From Chloroflexota bacterium (GTDB lineage Bacteria; Chloroflexota; Limnocylindria; QHBO01), in NCBI GenBank assembly GCA_005880165.1, contig VBJP01000114.1, positions 1 through 5,767 of the forward strand: a stretch of DNA of 5,767 bases, read 5' to 3'. This document shows, one piece after another, positions 1 to 5,767 of the stretch; within the stretch, counting starts at the first letter, position 1; every line of letters starts with the position of its first letter. The notes under the pieces are model-generated. The model was not told the origin of the DNA, did not search any database, and saw only the letters and a list, made by a program, of their open reading frames with translations. The position numbers and the translations under genes are program-made.

Positions 1-2
1 TC

Positions 3-503
3 GATTACGCACTCGCCAAGCTGGCAGCCATGGTCGCGAGCCTCTTCGTGGTCGCGGTCGTCCCGTTGCTGGTCCTGCTGCTGGGTCAAACTTTCGCCTC
101 GAGCGATCCCTTTGGGAGCTTCCGCGACCAGCTCGGTTCGCTCCCCGGGATCGTCGGCAGCGCCGCGATCTACGTGCTGCTCTACTCGGCGGTCGGGATG
201 GCGATCACCGCCTTCACGCCGCGGCGCGCCTACGCGACCGCGGCGATCGTCGCCGTCTTCCTGGTCGGCAGCGCTGTGTCGCCATTGCTGCGGCGCGCAG
301 GCGCCGGCATCGGTGACTGGACGATCCTGCTCCACCTGAACACCGTGGCCGAGGGTGTGCGCCACGCCCTGTTCGGCGGTGAGGCGAACGGCGCGGTGGC
401 GGGCGTCTCGCTCACCGGATCGGCCTACATGGGCGTCGCGATCGCGGTGGTGGCGGTCGGGGTCGCCGCATATCTGTGGCGCTACCAGAGGATCGAGGCA
501 TGA
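3..503 (+). CDS. ABC-2 type transporter permease, C-terminal part (5' partial)
   Basis: This is the C-terminal 166 codons of an integral membrane subunit of an ABC exporter. The frame is open to the left edge (it begins DYALAKLAA before the first Met), so the Met at base 30 is internal and the true start lies outside the window. Visible membrane segments are a Val/Leu-rich helix just after that Met, a helix around IYVLLYSAVGMAITAF, another around AIVAVFLVGSAV, and a final helix (VAIAVVAVGVAAYLW) followed by a short basic tail. The loop before the last helix (LLHLNTVAEGVRHALFGG) is the kind of segment seen near the end of ABC-2 permeases. Its stop overlaps the ATPase start in an ATGA, which implies translational coupling and a shared complex. 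The family call rests on topology and context; the substrate cannot be read from the sequence. Confidence 0.82.
   Translation, partial: DYALAKLAAMVASLFVVAVVPLLVLLLGQTFASSDPFGSFRDQLGSLPGIVGSAAIYVLLYSAVGMAITAFTPRRAYATAAIVAVFLVGSAVSPLLRRAGAGIGDWTILLHLNTVAEGVRHALFGGEANGAVAGVSLTGSAYMGVAIAVVAVGVAAYLWRYQRIEA
487..491 (+). promoter_or_regulatory. Ribosome binding site for the ABC ATPase
   Basis: AGAGG lies 8 bases before the ATG at 500, inside the end of the upstream permease gene. It supports the ATG at 500 over the in-frame GTG at 476, which lies upstream of this site. Confidence 0.55.
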
Positions 504-1465
504 CCGCCGCCACCGGCCCGTCATCCAGGGCGGCGACGATCGAGGCCCTCCCGCCCGCCCCTGTCGAGCTCAGCGGGGTCTCGCGCTGGTATGGAAACGT
601 GGTGGCGGTCAACGAGGTGAGCTTCCGCCTCGAGCCGGGTGTCACTGGTCTGCTGGGACCGAACGGAGCCGGCAAGAGCACGCTCCTGCACCTGATCGCC
701 GGGTTGCTGGCCCCATCGGCCGGCTCGGTGACGATCTCGGGTCGCTCCGTCTTCGGCGACCCGGGCGTGTATCGCGAGATCGGGCTCGTGCCGGAGCGCG
801 AGGCGGTCTACCCGTTCCTGACCGGTCGCGAGTTCGTGGAAGCCAATGCAACGCTGCAGGGGCTTCCCGACCCGGCTTCCGCAACACAGCGCGCCATCGC
901 GGAGGTCGAGCTCACCGACGTCCAGGATCGGCCGCTGGCCGGCTATTCGAAGGGCATGCGGCAACGGGCGAAGGTGGCCGCCGCCTTCGTCCACGATCCG
1001 CGGATCCTGCTCCTCGATGAGCCCTTCAACGGCATGGATCCCCGGCAGCGCCTGCACACCATGGGCTTCCTGCGACGACTCGCTGAGGAGGGCCGCACCA
1101 TCCTGTTCTCGAGCCACATCCTCGAGGAGGTGGAGCGCGTCGCGGACCAGGTGCTGGTGGTCATCGCCGGGCGGCTCGCGGCGTCGGGCGACTTCCGCGC
1201 CATCCGGCGCCTGATGACGGATCGCCCGCACACCTTCACCCTGCGCTCGTCGAACGATCGCCGGCTCGCGGCGCAGCTCCTCGGCGAGCCGTTCGTGACC
1301 GGCGTGACTCTCGAGGACGGACTGCTGGTGGCCCGTGCCGCGGACTTCGGTGCCTTCAGTCGCGCCGTTGCCGCGCGCGCCCGCGAGGCGGACGTGACGC
1401 TCTACGAAGTGTTGCCCACCGACGAATCGCTCGAATCGGTCTTCAGCTACCTGGTGCGCGGATGA
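500..1465 (+). CDS. ABC transporter ATP-binding protein (ABC-2 exporter ATPase)
   Basis: This cytoplasmic ATPase of 321 residues would drive the flanking permeases. Motifs appear in order: Walker A GPNGAGKST (53-61); a Q-loop in which the usual Gln is Glu (GLVPER, E99); a signature written YSKGMRQR (149-156) in place of LSGGQ; Walker B ILLLDEP (169-175); D-loop GMDP (178-181); and H-loop His206 in SSH. All catalytic elements are present. The Glu in the Q-loop and the SKGM signature are familiar in the subfamily that partners ABC-2 permeases. Residues from about 240 to 321 form a C-terminal extension ending LYEVLPTDESLESVFSYL, typical of the DUF4162-like tail of exporter ATPases. The ATG at 500 was chosen because it overlaps the upstream stop (ATGA) and has AGAGG at the right distance. 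An in-frame GTG at 476 would add 8 residues and lacks these. The stop overlaps the next start in the same way. The substrate is unknown. Confidence 0.95.
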   Translation: MTAATGPSSRAATIEALPPAPVELSGVSRWYGNVVAVNEVSFRLEPGVTGLLGPNGAGKSTLLHLIAGLLAPSAGSVTISGRSVFGDPGVYREIGLVPEREAVYPFLTGREFVEANATLQGLPDPASATQRAIAEVELTDVQDRPLAGYSKGMRQRAKVAAAFVHDPRILLLDEPFNGMDPRQRLHTMGFLRRLAEEGRTILFSSHILEEVERVADQVLVVIAGRLAASGDFRAIRRLMTDRPHTFTLRSSNDRRLAAQLLGEPFVTGVTLEDGLLVARAADFGAFSRAVAARAREADVTLYEVLPTDESLESVFSYLVRG

Positions 1466-2193
1466 ACGCCGTCATCGCGCGCATCACGCTGCGACAGCTG
1501 CTCAGCCGGCGCCGGACCCTGCTGCTCGTGGCACTCAGCGCCGTCGTCGTCCTGGTCGCCATCCTGCGTCGCCTGTCTGCCAGCGGAGCGGACGCCAAGT
1601 TCACCGCGGATCTGTTGAGCACGCTCGGGATCGCGACCCTGATGCCGCTGGTGGCGCTCATCTTCGGCACCGGGGCCATCGGCGCCGAGCTGGAGGAAGG
1701 AACCGCGGTCTACCTCCTGGCCAAGCCCATCCGCCCCTGGGTCGTGGTGGCCACCAAGCTGGTGATCGCCATCTGCTGCAGCATCGCGCTCACGAGCCTT
1801 CCGATCCTGCTCGCCGGCATCCTGGCCGGAGGCGATGGGTCCGGGCGGCTGGCCATTGGATTCGCGGTCGCCAGCGCCATCGGCTCTGCCCTGTACTGCG
1901 CCATCTTCGTGGCGCTCAGCCTGGTCACCAGCCGGGCCTTCATCTGGGGCCTCGGGTATGTCCTGGTCTGGGAAGGATTCCTGGCGGGGCTCTTCACCGG
2001 GACGCGGACGCTGTCAGTGCGTGAGCACACCCTTGCCTTCGCCCAGGCGCTGGCCAACCCGGCGGCGAACGTCTTCAAGGCAGATCTTCCGCTCGGCACA
2101 GCAGTCGTGGTGGCGGCTGTGGTGGCGGTCGTGGCGGTAACCATCGCCTTGCGCCGGCTTGCACGGATCGAGATCGCCGGCGAGGTCGTCTGA
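1462..2193 (+). CDS. ABC-2 type transporter permease
   Basis: This complete membrane subunit of 243 residues would pair with the ATPase just upstream. Hydrophobic segments lie at about 19-36, 54-75, 93-123, 129-155, 158-179 and 211-230, giving roughly six membrane spans with a basic N-terminus (RRR at 16-18) predicted inside. The sequence between the second and third spans, AELEEGTAVYLLAKPIRPW (75-93), matches the ABC-2 permease pattern in which a Glu-rich turn precedes a helix ending in a P-x-R type motif, the region thought to touch the ATPase. The start ATG overlaps the ATPase stop as ATGA and has no good Shine-Dalgarno of its own, so translation is probably coupled. The last helix is low-complexity Val/Ala (212-226). 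The stop lies 8 bases from the convergent cyclase stop. With the partial permease at the left edge it may form a heterodimeric exporter pore. The substrate is unknown. Confidence 0.9.
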   Translation: MNAVIARITLRQLLSRRRTLLLVALSAVVVLVAILRRLSASGADAKFTADLLSTLGIATLMPLVALIFGTGAIGAELEEGTAVYLLAKPIRPWVVVATKLVIAICCSIALTSLPILLAGILAGGDGSGRLAIGFAVASAIGSALYCAIFVALSLVTSRAFIWGLGYVLVWEGFLAGLFTGTRTLSVREHTLAFAQALANPAANVFKADLPLGTAVVVAAVVAVVAVTIALRRLARIEIAGEVV

Positions 2194-2216
2194 GCGCTGC
2201 GTCAGGCGGCGACGAC
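2185..2216. terminator. Weak inverted repeat at the convergent gene ends
   Basis: GTCGTC (2185-2190) and GACGAC (2211-2216) are perfect inverted copies flanking both stop codons (plus-strand TGA 2191-2193, minus-strand TGA 2204-2202). A 6-base stem with a 20-base loop at the meeting point of two convergent units could act in both directions. However, there is no T-run on either side and the arms lie in coding sequence, so chance is a serious alternative. Confidence 0.18.
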
Positions 2217-4310
2217 GCGATCCCGCCCGGCCCGCTTGGCCATGAAGAGGGCGACGTCCGCGGTGCGCAGCAGCGCCTCGCGTGACGGCTCGGCGTCGTC
2301 GAGAGCGGCGCAACCCGCGGAAACGGTGACGTGCAGCGGGTTGCCGGCCTCGTCGAGGATCTCGAGTTTCGCCACTCGCTCACGAACGTCCTCGGCGATG
2401 CGCATGCCGTCGTCACGAGTCGCGCCGTCGAGGATGGCGATGAACTCCTCCCCACCGAAGCGGGCCACGAGATCCGAGCCACGGAAACGACGACGCATGA
2501 TCTCGGCGAATGAACGCAGGACGGCGTCCCCGATCTGATGGCCATGCTGCTTGTTGAACTGCCCGAACAGGTCGAGGTCGAACATCACCGCGGCCAGGGG
2601 TTTGGGGTCGCCCAGGCGCGCGCGACGGTGCTCGGCCAGGATTCGCTCCAGCGTCTCGTCGAAGTACCGGCGGTTGTAGAGGCCGGTGAGCGGATCGCGC
2701 AAGGCGAGGGCCGCGACGTCGGCGTGCAGGAAGGCATTGGCGAGCGCCAGCGACGCGTGCCCGGCAAGCAGCTCGAGCGCCTCCAGCTCGATCGGTCGGA
2801 AGCGGGCGCTCGCGTCCACGCGCCCCACGGTAATGGCGCCCACGACCACGCTGTCGCGGACCAACGGCACACCGGCGGCGATGGTCACCGACACGATCGC
2901 CTGGCCGCGGACCGAGGGCGGGTAGCTCTGCGGGCCGAAGTGCTCGTCGACGACCGTCACGCGGTCGCGGATGGCTCGCCCCGCAACCCCTTCGCCCGGA
3001 CGGATCTGGGCTCCGACGGTGTTCGATTCGATCCCCTTGCCGGCGCGGACGAGGTAGCTGCCGCTGTCGCGGTCGAGCGTGGTGACCACCACCAAGTCCG
3101 CGGAAACCACGCGATCGGTCCACTGCACCAGCGTCGCAGCCAGGTCGTCGGGCTGCTGTTGCAGGCTGATGGCCCCGCTGAATTCGTGCAGGTTGCGGAA
3201 TAGGCCAGCGCGTTCGGAGAGTGCCTGCCGGTCGCGCCCGAGTGCCACGACGGTGGCGACCCGGTCGGCAAGCGTGGCCACCAGGTCGCGATCGGTCCGA
3301 TCCAGGGGCGCGGTGGACTCGACGTTCAAGGCGCCCAGGAACGCCCCGTCGATGAGCAACGGCGCGCAGATCTCGCTGACGACCTCGTCGTGGACGGCGA
3401 CATAGTCGGCGTCGTCGCCCACGTCGGCCACGAATGCCAGCTCGTGGCTGCGCGCGACTCGTCCCACGATCCCTACCCCGGGCTGGATGGAGAGCGGGGC
3501 CGAGGTGTAGTTCTGCTGCGCACCAAGCAGCAGCTGCCCGCCGTCCCAGAGATAGATGGAGCCAAATCGGTAGCCGAATCGCTCGGAGAGGACCGCCAGC
3601 GCGCGGCGCAGGATCTCATCCGTATCTCCTCCAACCACCAGGGCGCGGCTGACCGCCTCCATGCCGGCGATCTGGCGCGACCGGCGCCGTTCAGCAACGA
3701 TCGCCGCCCGAAGCGTTCCGGCGGCGCCCTCCAGCTGTCGTATGAGGCGTCGCGTCGCCGCGGCGAGGAGGATTCCGACTCCGGCGAGCGCCACCGCGCG
3801 CGCCGCGATCGCCCCGGCTCGCGGGTCGCCGCCCAGGATCGGCGCCAGGTAGATCGCTGTGCCCAGCACGCCCAGGACGATGCCCTGCGGCAGGCCTACG
3901 GCAGCGGCGGCAACGACGACGGGCAGGTAGAGCGCGGCAAGGGGACGCGACGCGCCACCGACCAGGGCGACCAGCGCGACGACGTAGCTGAACGCGACAA
4001 GGAGGCGGAGGAATGACCAGCCCAGATCGGTCAGGGGGCGTCGTGCCGAAGGCACGCGGCCAAGCAGAGCCTGGACGCCAATGAAGACCGGCGACAGGGC
4101 GAGCACCACGGTCACGTCGTCGAGCTGACCGTCGGCCAGCGCCGTTACCAGGGCAATGGGCGCCAGCAAGGCCGTGTACCACAGGTACTGGTCGCGCAGC
4201 AGGCGCGGGTGAATCCTCAGCTTGCCTGGCGGAAGACGCAGGACTGCGCGCCTCGGCGACAGCCGGTGGATGCCGCGTAGCGCTCGCCCCGATCTGGAGG
4301 GCGGTCTCAT
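2202..4310 (-). CDS. Membrane-anchored GAF-GAF-GGDEF diguanylate cyclase
   Basis: This 702-residue protein probably makes cyclic di-GMP from two GTP under control of a membrane and tandem-GAF sensor region. Layout: an Arg-rich tail (1-40); about six hydrophobic segments (42-60, 65-84, 98-117, 123-140, 142-160, 166-186); a charged linker helix (186-215); GAF 1 (about 220-358, with PGVGIVGRV at 277-285 and APLLIDGAFLGALNV at 316-330); GAF 2 (about 370-528, with PGEGVAGRA at 438-446 and GVPLVRDSVVVGAITV at 480-495); and GGDEF (about 535-702). In the cyclase domain, RDPLTGLYNRRYF (538-550), the metal-binding position D578, guanine contacts N586 and D595, active-site GGEEF (619-623), and phosphate contacts K692 and R696 are all present by alignment with PleD. 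RxxD (610-613) sits at the correct spacing for the inhibitory product site. Two usually conserved positions of DxDxFKxxND differ: Lys is G583 and Asp is K587. The ATG has an in-frame TAA five codons upstream, so the protein cannot extend much further. No Shine-Dalgarno is evident. It lies 85 bases after ecfT. The GAF ligands are unknown. Confidence 0.95.
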   Translation of the reverse strand: MRPPSRSGRALRGIHRLSPRRAVLRLPPGKLRIHPRLLRDQYLWYTALLAPIALVTALADGQLDDVTVVLALSPVFIGVQALLGRVPSARRPLTDLGWSFLRLLVAFSYVVALVALVGGASRPLAALYLPVVVAAAAVGLPQGIVLGVLGTAIYLAPILGGDPRAGAIAARAVALAGVGILLAAATRRLIRQLEGAAGTLRAAIVAERRRSRQIAGMEAVSRALVVGGDTDEILRRALAVLSERFGYRFGSIYLWDGGQLLLGAQQNYTSAPLSIQPGVGIVGRVARSHELAFVADVGDDADYVAVHDEVVSEICAPLLIDGAFLGALNVESTAPLDRTDRDLVATLADRVATVVALGRDRQALSERAGLFRNLHEFSGAISLQQQPDDLAATLVQWTDRVVSADLVVVTTLDRDSGSYLVRAGKGIESNTVGAQIRPGEGVAGRAIRDRVTVVDEHFGPQSYPPSVRGQAIVSVTIAAGVPLVRDSVVVGAITVGRVDASARFRPIELEALELLAGHASLALANAFLHADVAALALRDPLTGLYNRRYFDETLERILAEHRRARLGDPKPLAAVMFDLDLFGQFNKQHGHQIGDAVLRSFAEIMRRRFRGSDLVARFGGEEFIAILDGATRDDGMRIAEDVRERVAKLEILDEAGNPLHVTVSAGCAALDDAEPSREALLRTADVALFMAKRAGRDRVVAA

Positions 4311-4395
4311 GCGCTCGGCACGTTAGGCCGCTCGGCTCGGTCCGGCCAGCAGCCGAAAGTACCGGGGAGGTCAGGCCAGCGGGCTCAGATCGCGC
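4311..4395. other. Intergenic gap between ecfT and the cyclase gene
   Basis: This 85-base gap separates two genes on the minus strand. It holds overlapping small inverted repeats: TCGGCT (4332-4337) with AGCCGA (4351-4356), and GGCCG (4326-4330) with CGGCC (4343-4347). They are mutually exclusive and neither is followed by a T-run in the minus direction, so an intrinsic terminator is not established. A TAACGT (minus strand, 4325-4320) fits the loose TAnnnT -10 pattern 9 bases before the cyclase ATG, but no convincing -35 was seen. The gap could hold a weak promoter, an attenuating hairpin or nothing functional. Confidence 0.4.
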
Positions 4396-5241
4396 TCAGG
4401 CGGGGATGAGGAAGGGAGGAACCCAGAGCCGAGTGAGGCCGGAGAAGCTCAGCCAGGTGACGACCGCGAAGATCAGCAGGAATCCGGCGAGCGTGAGCCA
4501 GTCTGCGGCGTCGAACGCGAGGCCTCGGAGCCAGGTGCGTGGGCCCGTCCCGAAGCCGCGCAGATCCATGGCGTCGATCGTGTCCTCCGCGCCGACGATG
4601 GCGTTGATCGTCACCGGGACCAGCAGCGGCACGGTGCGCCGCAGGCGGCCTACGGGCCCGCGCCCGATCTTCTCCCATTCGTAGCCACGGATGCGCTGGG
4701 CGTCGATCGTGGTACGCATATCGGCCGCCAGCGAGGGGATGAATCGGAAGGTCAACTCCAGGGCGTACGCGAATTTGTAGGGCACGCCCAGCCGTGCGAA
4801 TGCCGGACCGATGTCTCCTGGAGCGATGGCAAAGGCAATCGGAAAGCCCACGGCGGCCATCGCGCCGAAACGCATGTATTGCGCGATCGCATAGGTCACC
4901 GATTCCGCGGAGATGGGGGTTCCGAGGAGCGGCAGCCGGAAGAAGACATGGAGGTGCGCTTCGTTGATGGCCCGGACCTCGCCGGCCGTCAGGAGCGTGT
5001 TGGCAAACACGACAACCGTGACGAAGAACGCGATGTATGCCCACAGCAAACGCACCTGCCCGAAGGGGATCCGGGCAGAGCGGTAGTACGCGGCGGCAAT
5101 CACGTCGAGTGCCAGCAGCAGGCGCACGTCCCATACCTGGACGATCGCGAAGACGAAGAGCGCAACCACCAGTAACAGCAGGCGGGGATCACGGCGTGCC
5201 AGCCACGATCCCCGCCCCAGGTAACGAGGCGCGATATTCAC
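4396..5241 (-). CDS. ecfT: ECF transporter transmembrane component T (EcfT/CbiQ family)
   Basis: This 281-residue membrane protein should couple a substrate-binding S component to the ECF ATPases in a vitamin or trace-nutrient importer. Hydrophobic segments lie at about 20-36, 40-53, 64-84, 113-140, 151-170 and 247-268. The diagnostic part is the cytoplasmic region after FRFIPSL (165-171), with two coupling helices bearing TIDAQRIRGYEW (178-189) and TIDAMDLRGFG (221-231). These are the two Arg-Gly motifs that dock on the ATPases in EcfT/CbiQ proteins; here the residue before Arg is Ile and Leu rather than the more usual Ala. The length is normal for the family. The start is GTG at 5241: an in-frame TGA (the stop of the upstream S gene) lies 21 bases before it and GGTGAGG sits 8 bases upstream. 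It follows the S component by 21 bases and is surely co-transcribed. No ATPase gene is adjacent within the window. Confidence 0.92.
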   Translation of the reverse strand: MNIAPRYLGRGSWLARRDPRLLLLVVALFVFAIVQVWDVRLLLALDVIAAAYYRSARIPFGQVRLLWAYIAFFVTVVVFANTLLTAGEVRAINEAHLHVFFRLPLLGTPISAESVTYAIAQYMRFGAMAAVGFPIAFAIAPGDIGPAFARLGVPYKFAYALELTFRFIPSLAADMRTTIDAQRIRGYEWEKIGRGPVGRLRRTVPLLVPVTINAIVGAEDTIDAMDLRGFGTGPRTWLRGLAFDAADWLTLAGFLLIFAVVTWLSFSGLTRLWVPPFLIPA

Positions 5242-5249
5242 GGCGCGCG

Positions 5250-5256
5250 CCTCACC
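5250..5256 (-). promoter_or_regulatory. Ribosome binding site for ecfT
   Basis: On the minus strand GGTGAGG ends 8 bases before the GTG start at 5241, within the 21-base gap after the S-component stop. It supports GTG as the initiation codon. Confidence 0.5.
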
Positions 5257-5262
5257 GAGGGG

Positions 5263-5767
5263 TCATCGCCCCATCGCGTCTCGGATCGGATCCCAGGCAA
5301 GCACCAGGATCGGCGTCAGGATCACCGCCACCAGGGCATCGGTCCAGACCGCAGGGAAATAGCCGGTCGTGAACGCGGCGCCGAAATTCTCGGCCGTGCC
5401 AAGCCAGACGTCGCTCAAAACGATGACGAAGCCGATGACGATGGCAACCACCGAGGCCACCCCGGCCAGCACCGCGCGGTTCGGGATCGACCGCGCCAGC
5501 CAGATGGCAAGCAACCCGGTCAGGAAACCGACCACACCGTTGGCGATGCTCCAGTTCCAGGACGTCAGCAGGCCCCAGCCGCTGAGCTGGTCAGCGATGG
5601 CGTTTCCGACCAGGCCGGTGAAGAACCCGGGGATCGGGCCGAACGCGAAGCCGAAGAAGGTGACCAGCGCGAATGCCGGGCGAAGCGACACGCTGGAGGT
5701 GCCGGGCATGATGAAGCTGAACTGCGCAGCGACCGCGTAGAGCGCGGCCCCGATCGCCGAATAGACG
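5263..5767 (-). CDS. ECF transporter S component, substrate unassigned (5' partial)
   Basis: This is the membrane substrate-binding subunit of an ECF importer, 167 codons visible and cut by the right edge. The Met encoded at 5709 is internal: the frame continues upstream without a stop and reads VYSAIGAALYAVAAQFSFI, a good first helix with AxxxA spacing (A4/A8 and A7/A11 from the edge). That spacing is the helix-packing motif by which S components contact EcfT. Then come SLRP (27-30), FGFAFGPIPGFFTGLVGN (38-55) and WNWSIANG (70-77), the pattern of small S proteins such as the riboflavin-type ECF_trnsprt/ECF-ribofla_trS group. Later helices (about 97-117 and 143-157) are Val/Ile/Leu-rich, and the protein ends in a short charged tail (DPIRDAMGR). 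It precedes ecfT by 21 bases on the same strand. Resemblance to a riboflavin-type family does not fix the substrate, which could be another vitamin or precursor. Confidence 0.85.
   Translation of the reverse strand, partial: VYSAIGAALYAVAAQFSFIMPGTSSVSLRPAFALVTFFGFAFGPIPGFFTGLVGNAIADQLSGWGLLTSWNWSIANGVVGFLTGLLAIWLARSIPNRAVLAGVASVVAIVIGFVIVLSDVWLGTAENFGAAFTTGYFPAVWTDALVAVILTPILVLAWDPIRDAMGR

Noticed and set aside
476..499. GTG at 476 as the start of the ABC ATPase
   Set aside because: The ATG at 500 has AGAGG 8 bases upstream and forms an ATGA overlap identical in style to the next junction. The extra 8 residues do not resemble part of the domain.
521..1231. Long minus-strand frame opposite the ABC ATPase
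   Set aside because: It is a shadow of GC-rich codon use on the coding strand. The plus frame has every ABC motif, while this frame has no recognisable domain.
2104..2145. GTGGCG-like repetition near the end of the second permease gene
   Set aside because: It is low-complexity coding for a Val/Ala membrane helix, with irregular units, and does not behave as a tandem repeat or regulatory array.
3351..3380. Cys315 in GAF 1 as a bilin-attachment cysteine
   Set aside because: It lies in the strand before APLLIDG and has no surrounding phytochrome or cyanobacteriochrome signature. A lone Cys is not evidence of a photoreceptor.
2538..4016. Two long plus-strand frames (2538-3203 and 3390-4016) opposite the cyclase gene
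   Set aside because: They lie antisense to clear GAF and GGDEF sequence and have low-complexity, charged composition with no domain. They are best explained as shadows.
4385..5134. Alternative minus-strand frame of 249 codons overlapping ecfT
   Set aside because: It is Arg/Pro/His-rich with no domain, whereas the overlapping frame gives a well-formed EcfT protein with both coupling motifs.

Overview
The window is GC-rich, coding-dense bacterial DNA with short intergenic gaps, ATGA stop/start overlaps and many long antisense shadow frames. The gene mix is an ABC-2 exporter module, a membrane GAF-GAF-GGDEF diguanylate cyclase and an ECF uptake module. With the base composition, this suits a high-GC free-living bacterium such as a Chloroflexota or Actinomycetota member. 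That placement is an inference; no marker gene is present. No RNA gene, mobile element, CRISPR array or phage gene was seen.

Plus strand, 3-2193: three genes are tightly coupled. The C-terminal part of an ABC-2 permease (cut by the left edge) is followed by a complete ABC ATPase and a second ABC-2 permease. Each junction is a 4-base ATGA overlap, so this is one transcription and translation unit, probably a heteromeric exporter of unknown substrate.

Minus strand, 5767-2202: three genes run right to left. An ECF-type S component (its start lies beyond the right edge) is followed 21 bases later by an EcfT/CbiQ-type transmembrane component. After an 85-base gap comes a 702-residue protein with an arginine-rich N-terminal tail, a membrane region, two GAF domains and a catalytically plausible GGDEF (GGEEF) domain with an intact RxxD inhibitory site. 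No ECF ATPase lies between S and T or after T, so it must be upstream of S outside the window or elsewhere in the genome.

The two units converge, with stop codons 8 bases apart at 2193/2202. Every gene falls in a known family and no clearly undescribed system was found. The points worth a second look are the cyclase (two substitutions in the substrate-binding motif, a basic tail, and its position behind an ECF module), the missing ECF ATPase, and the unknown substrates of both transporters.
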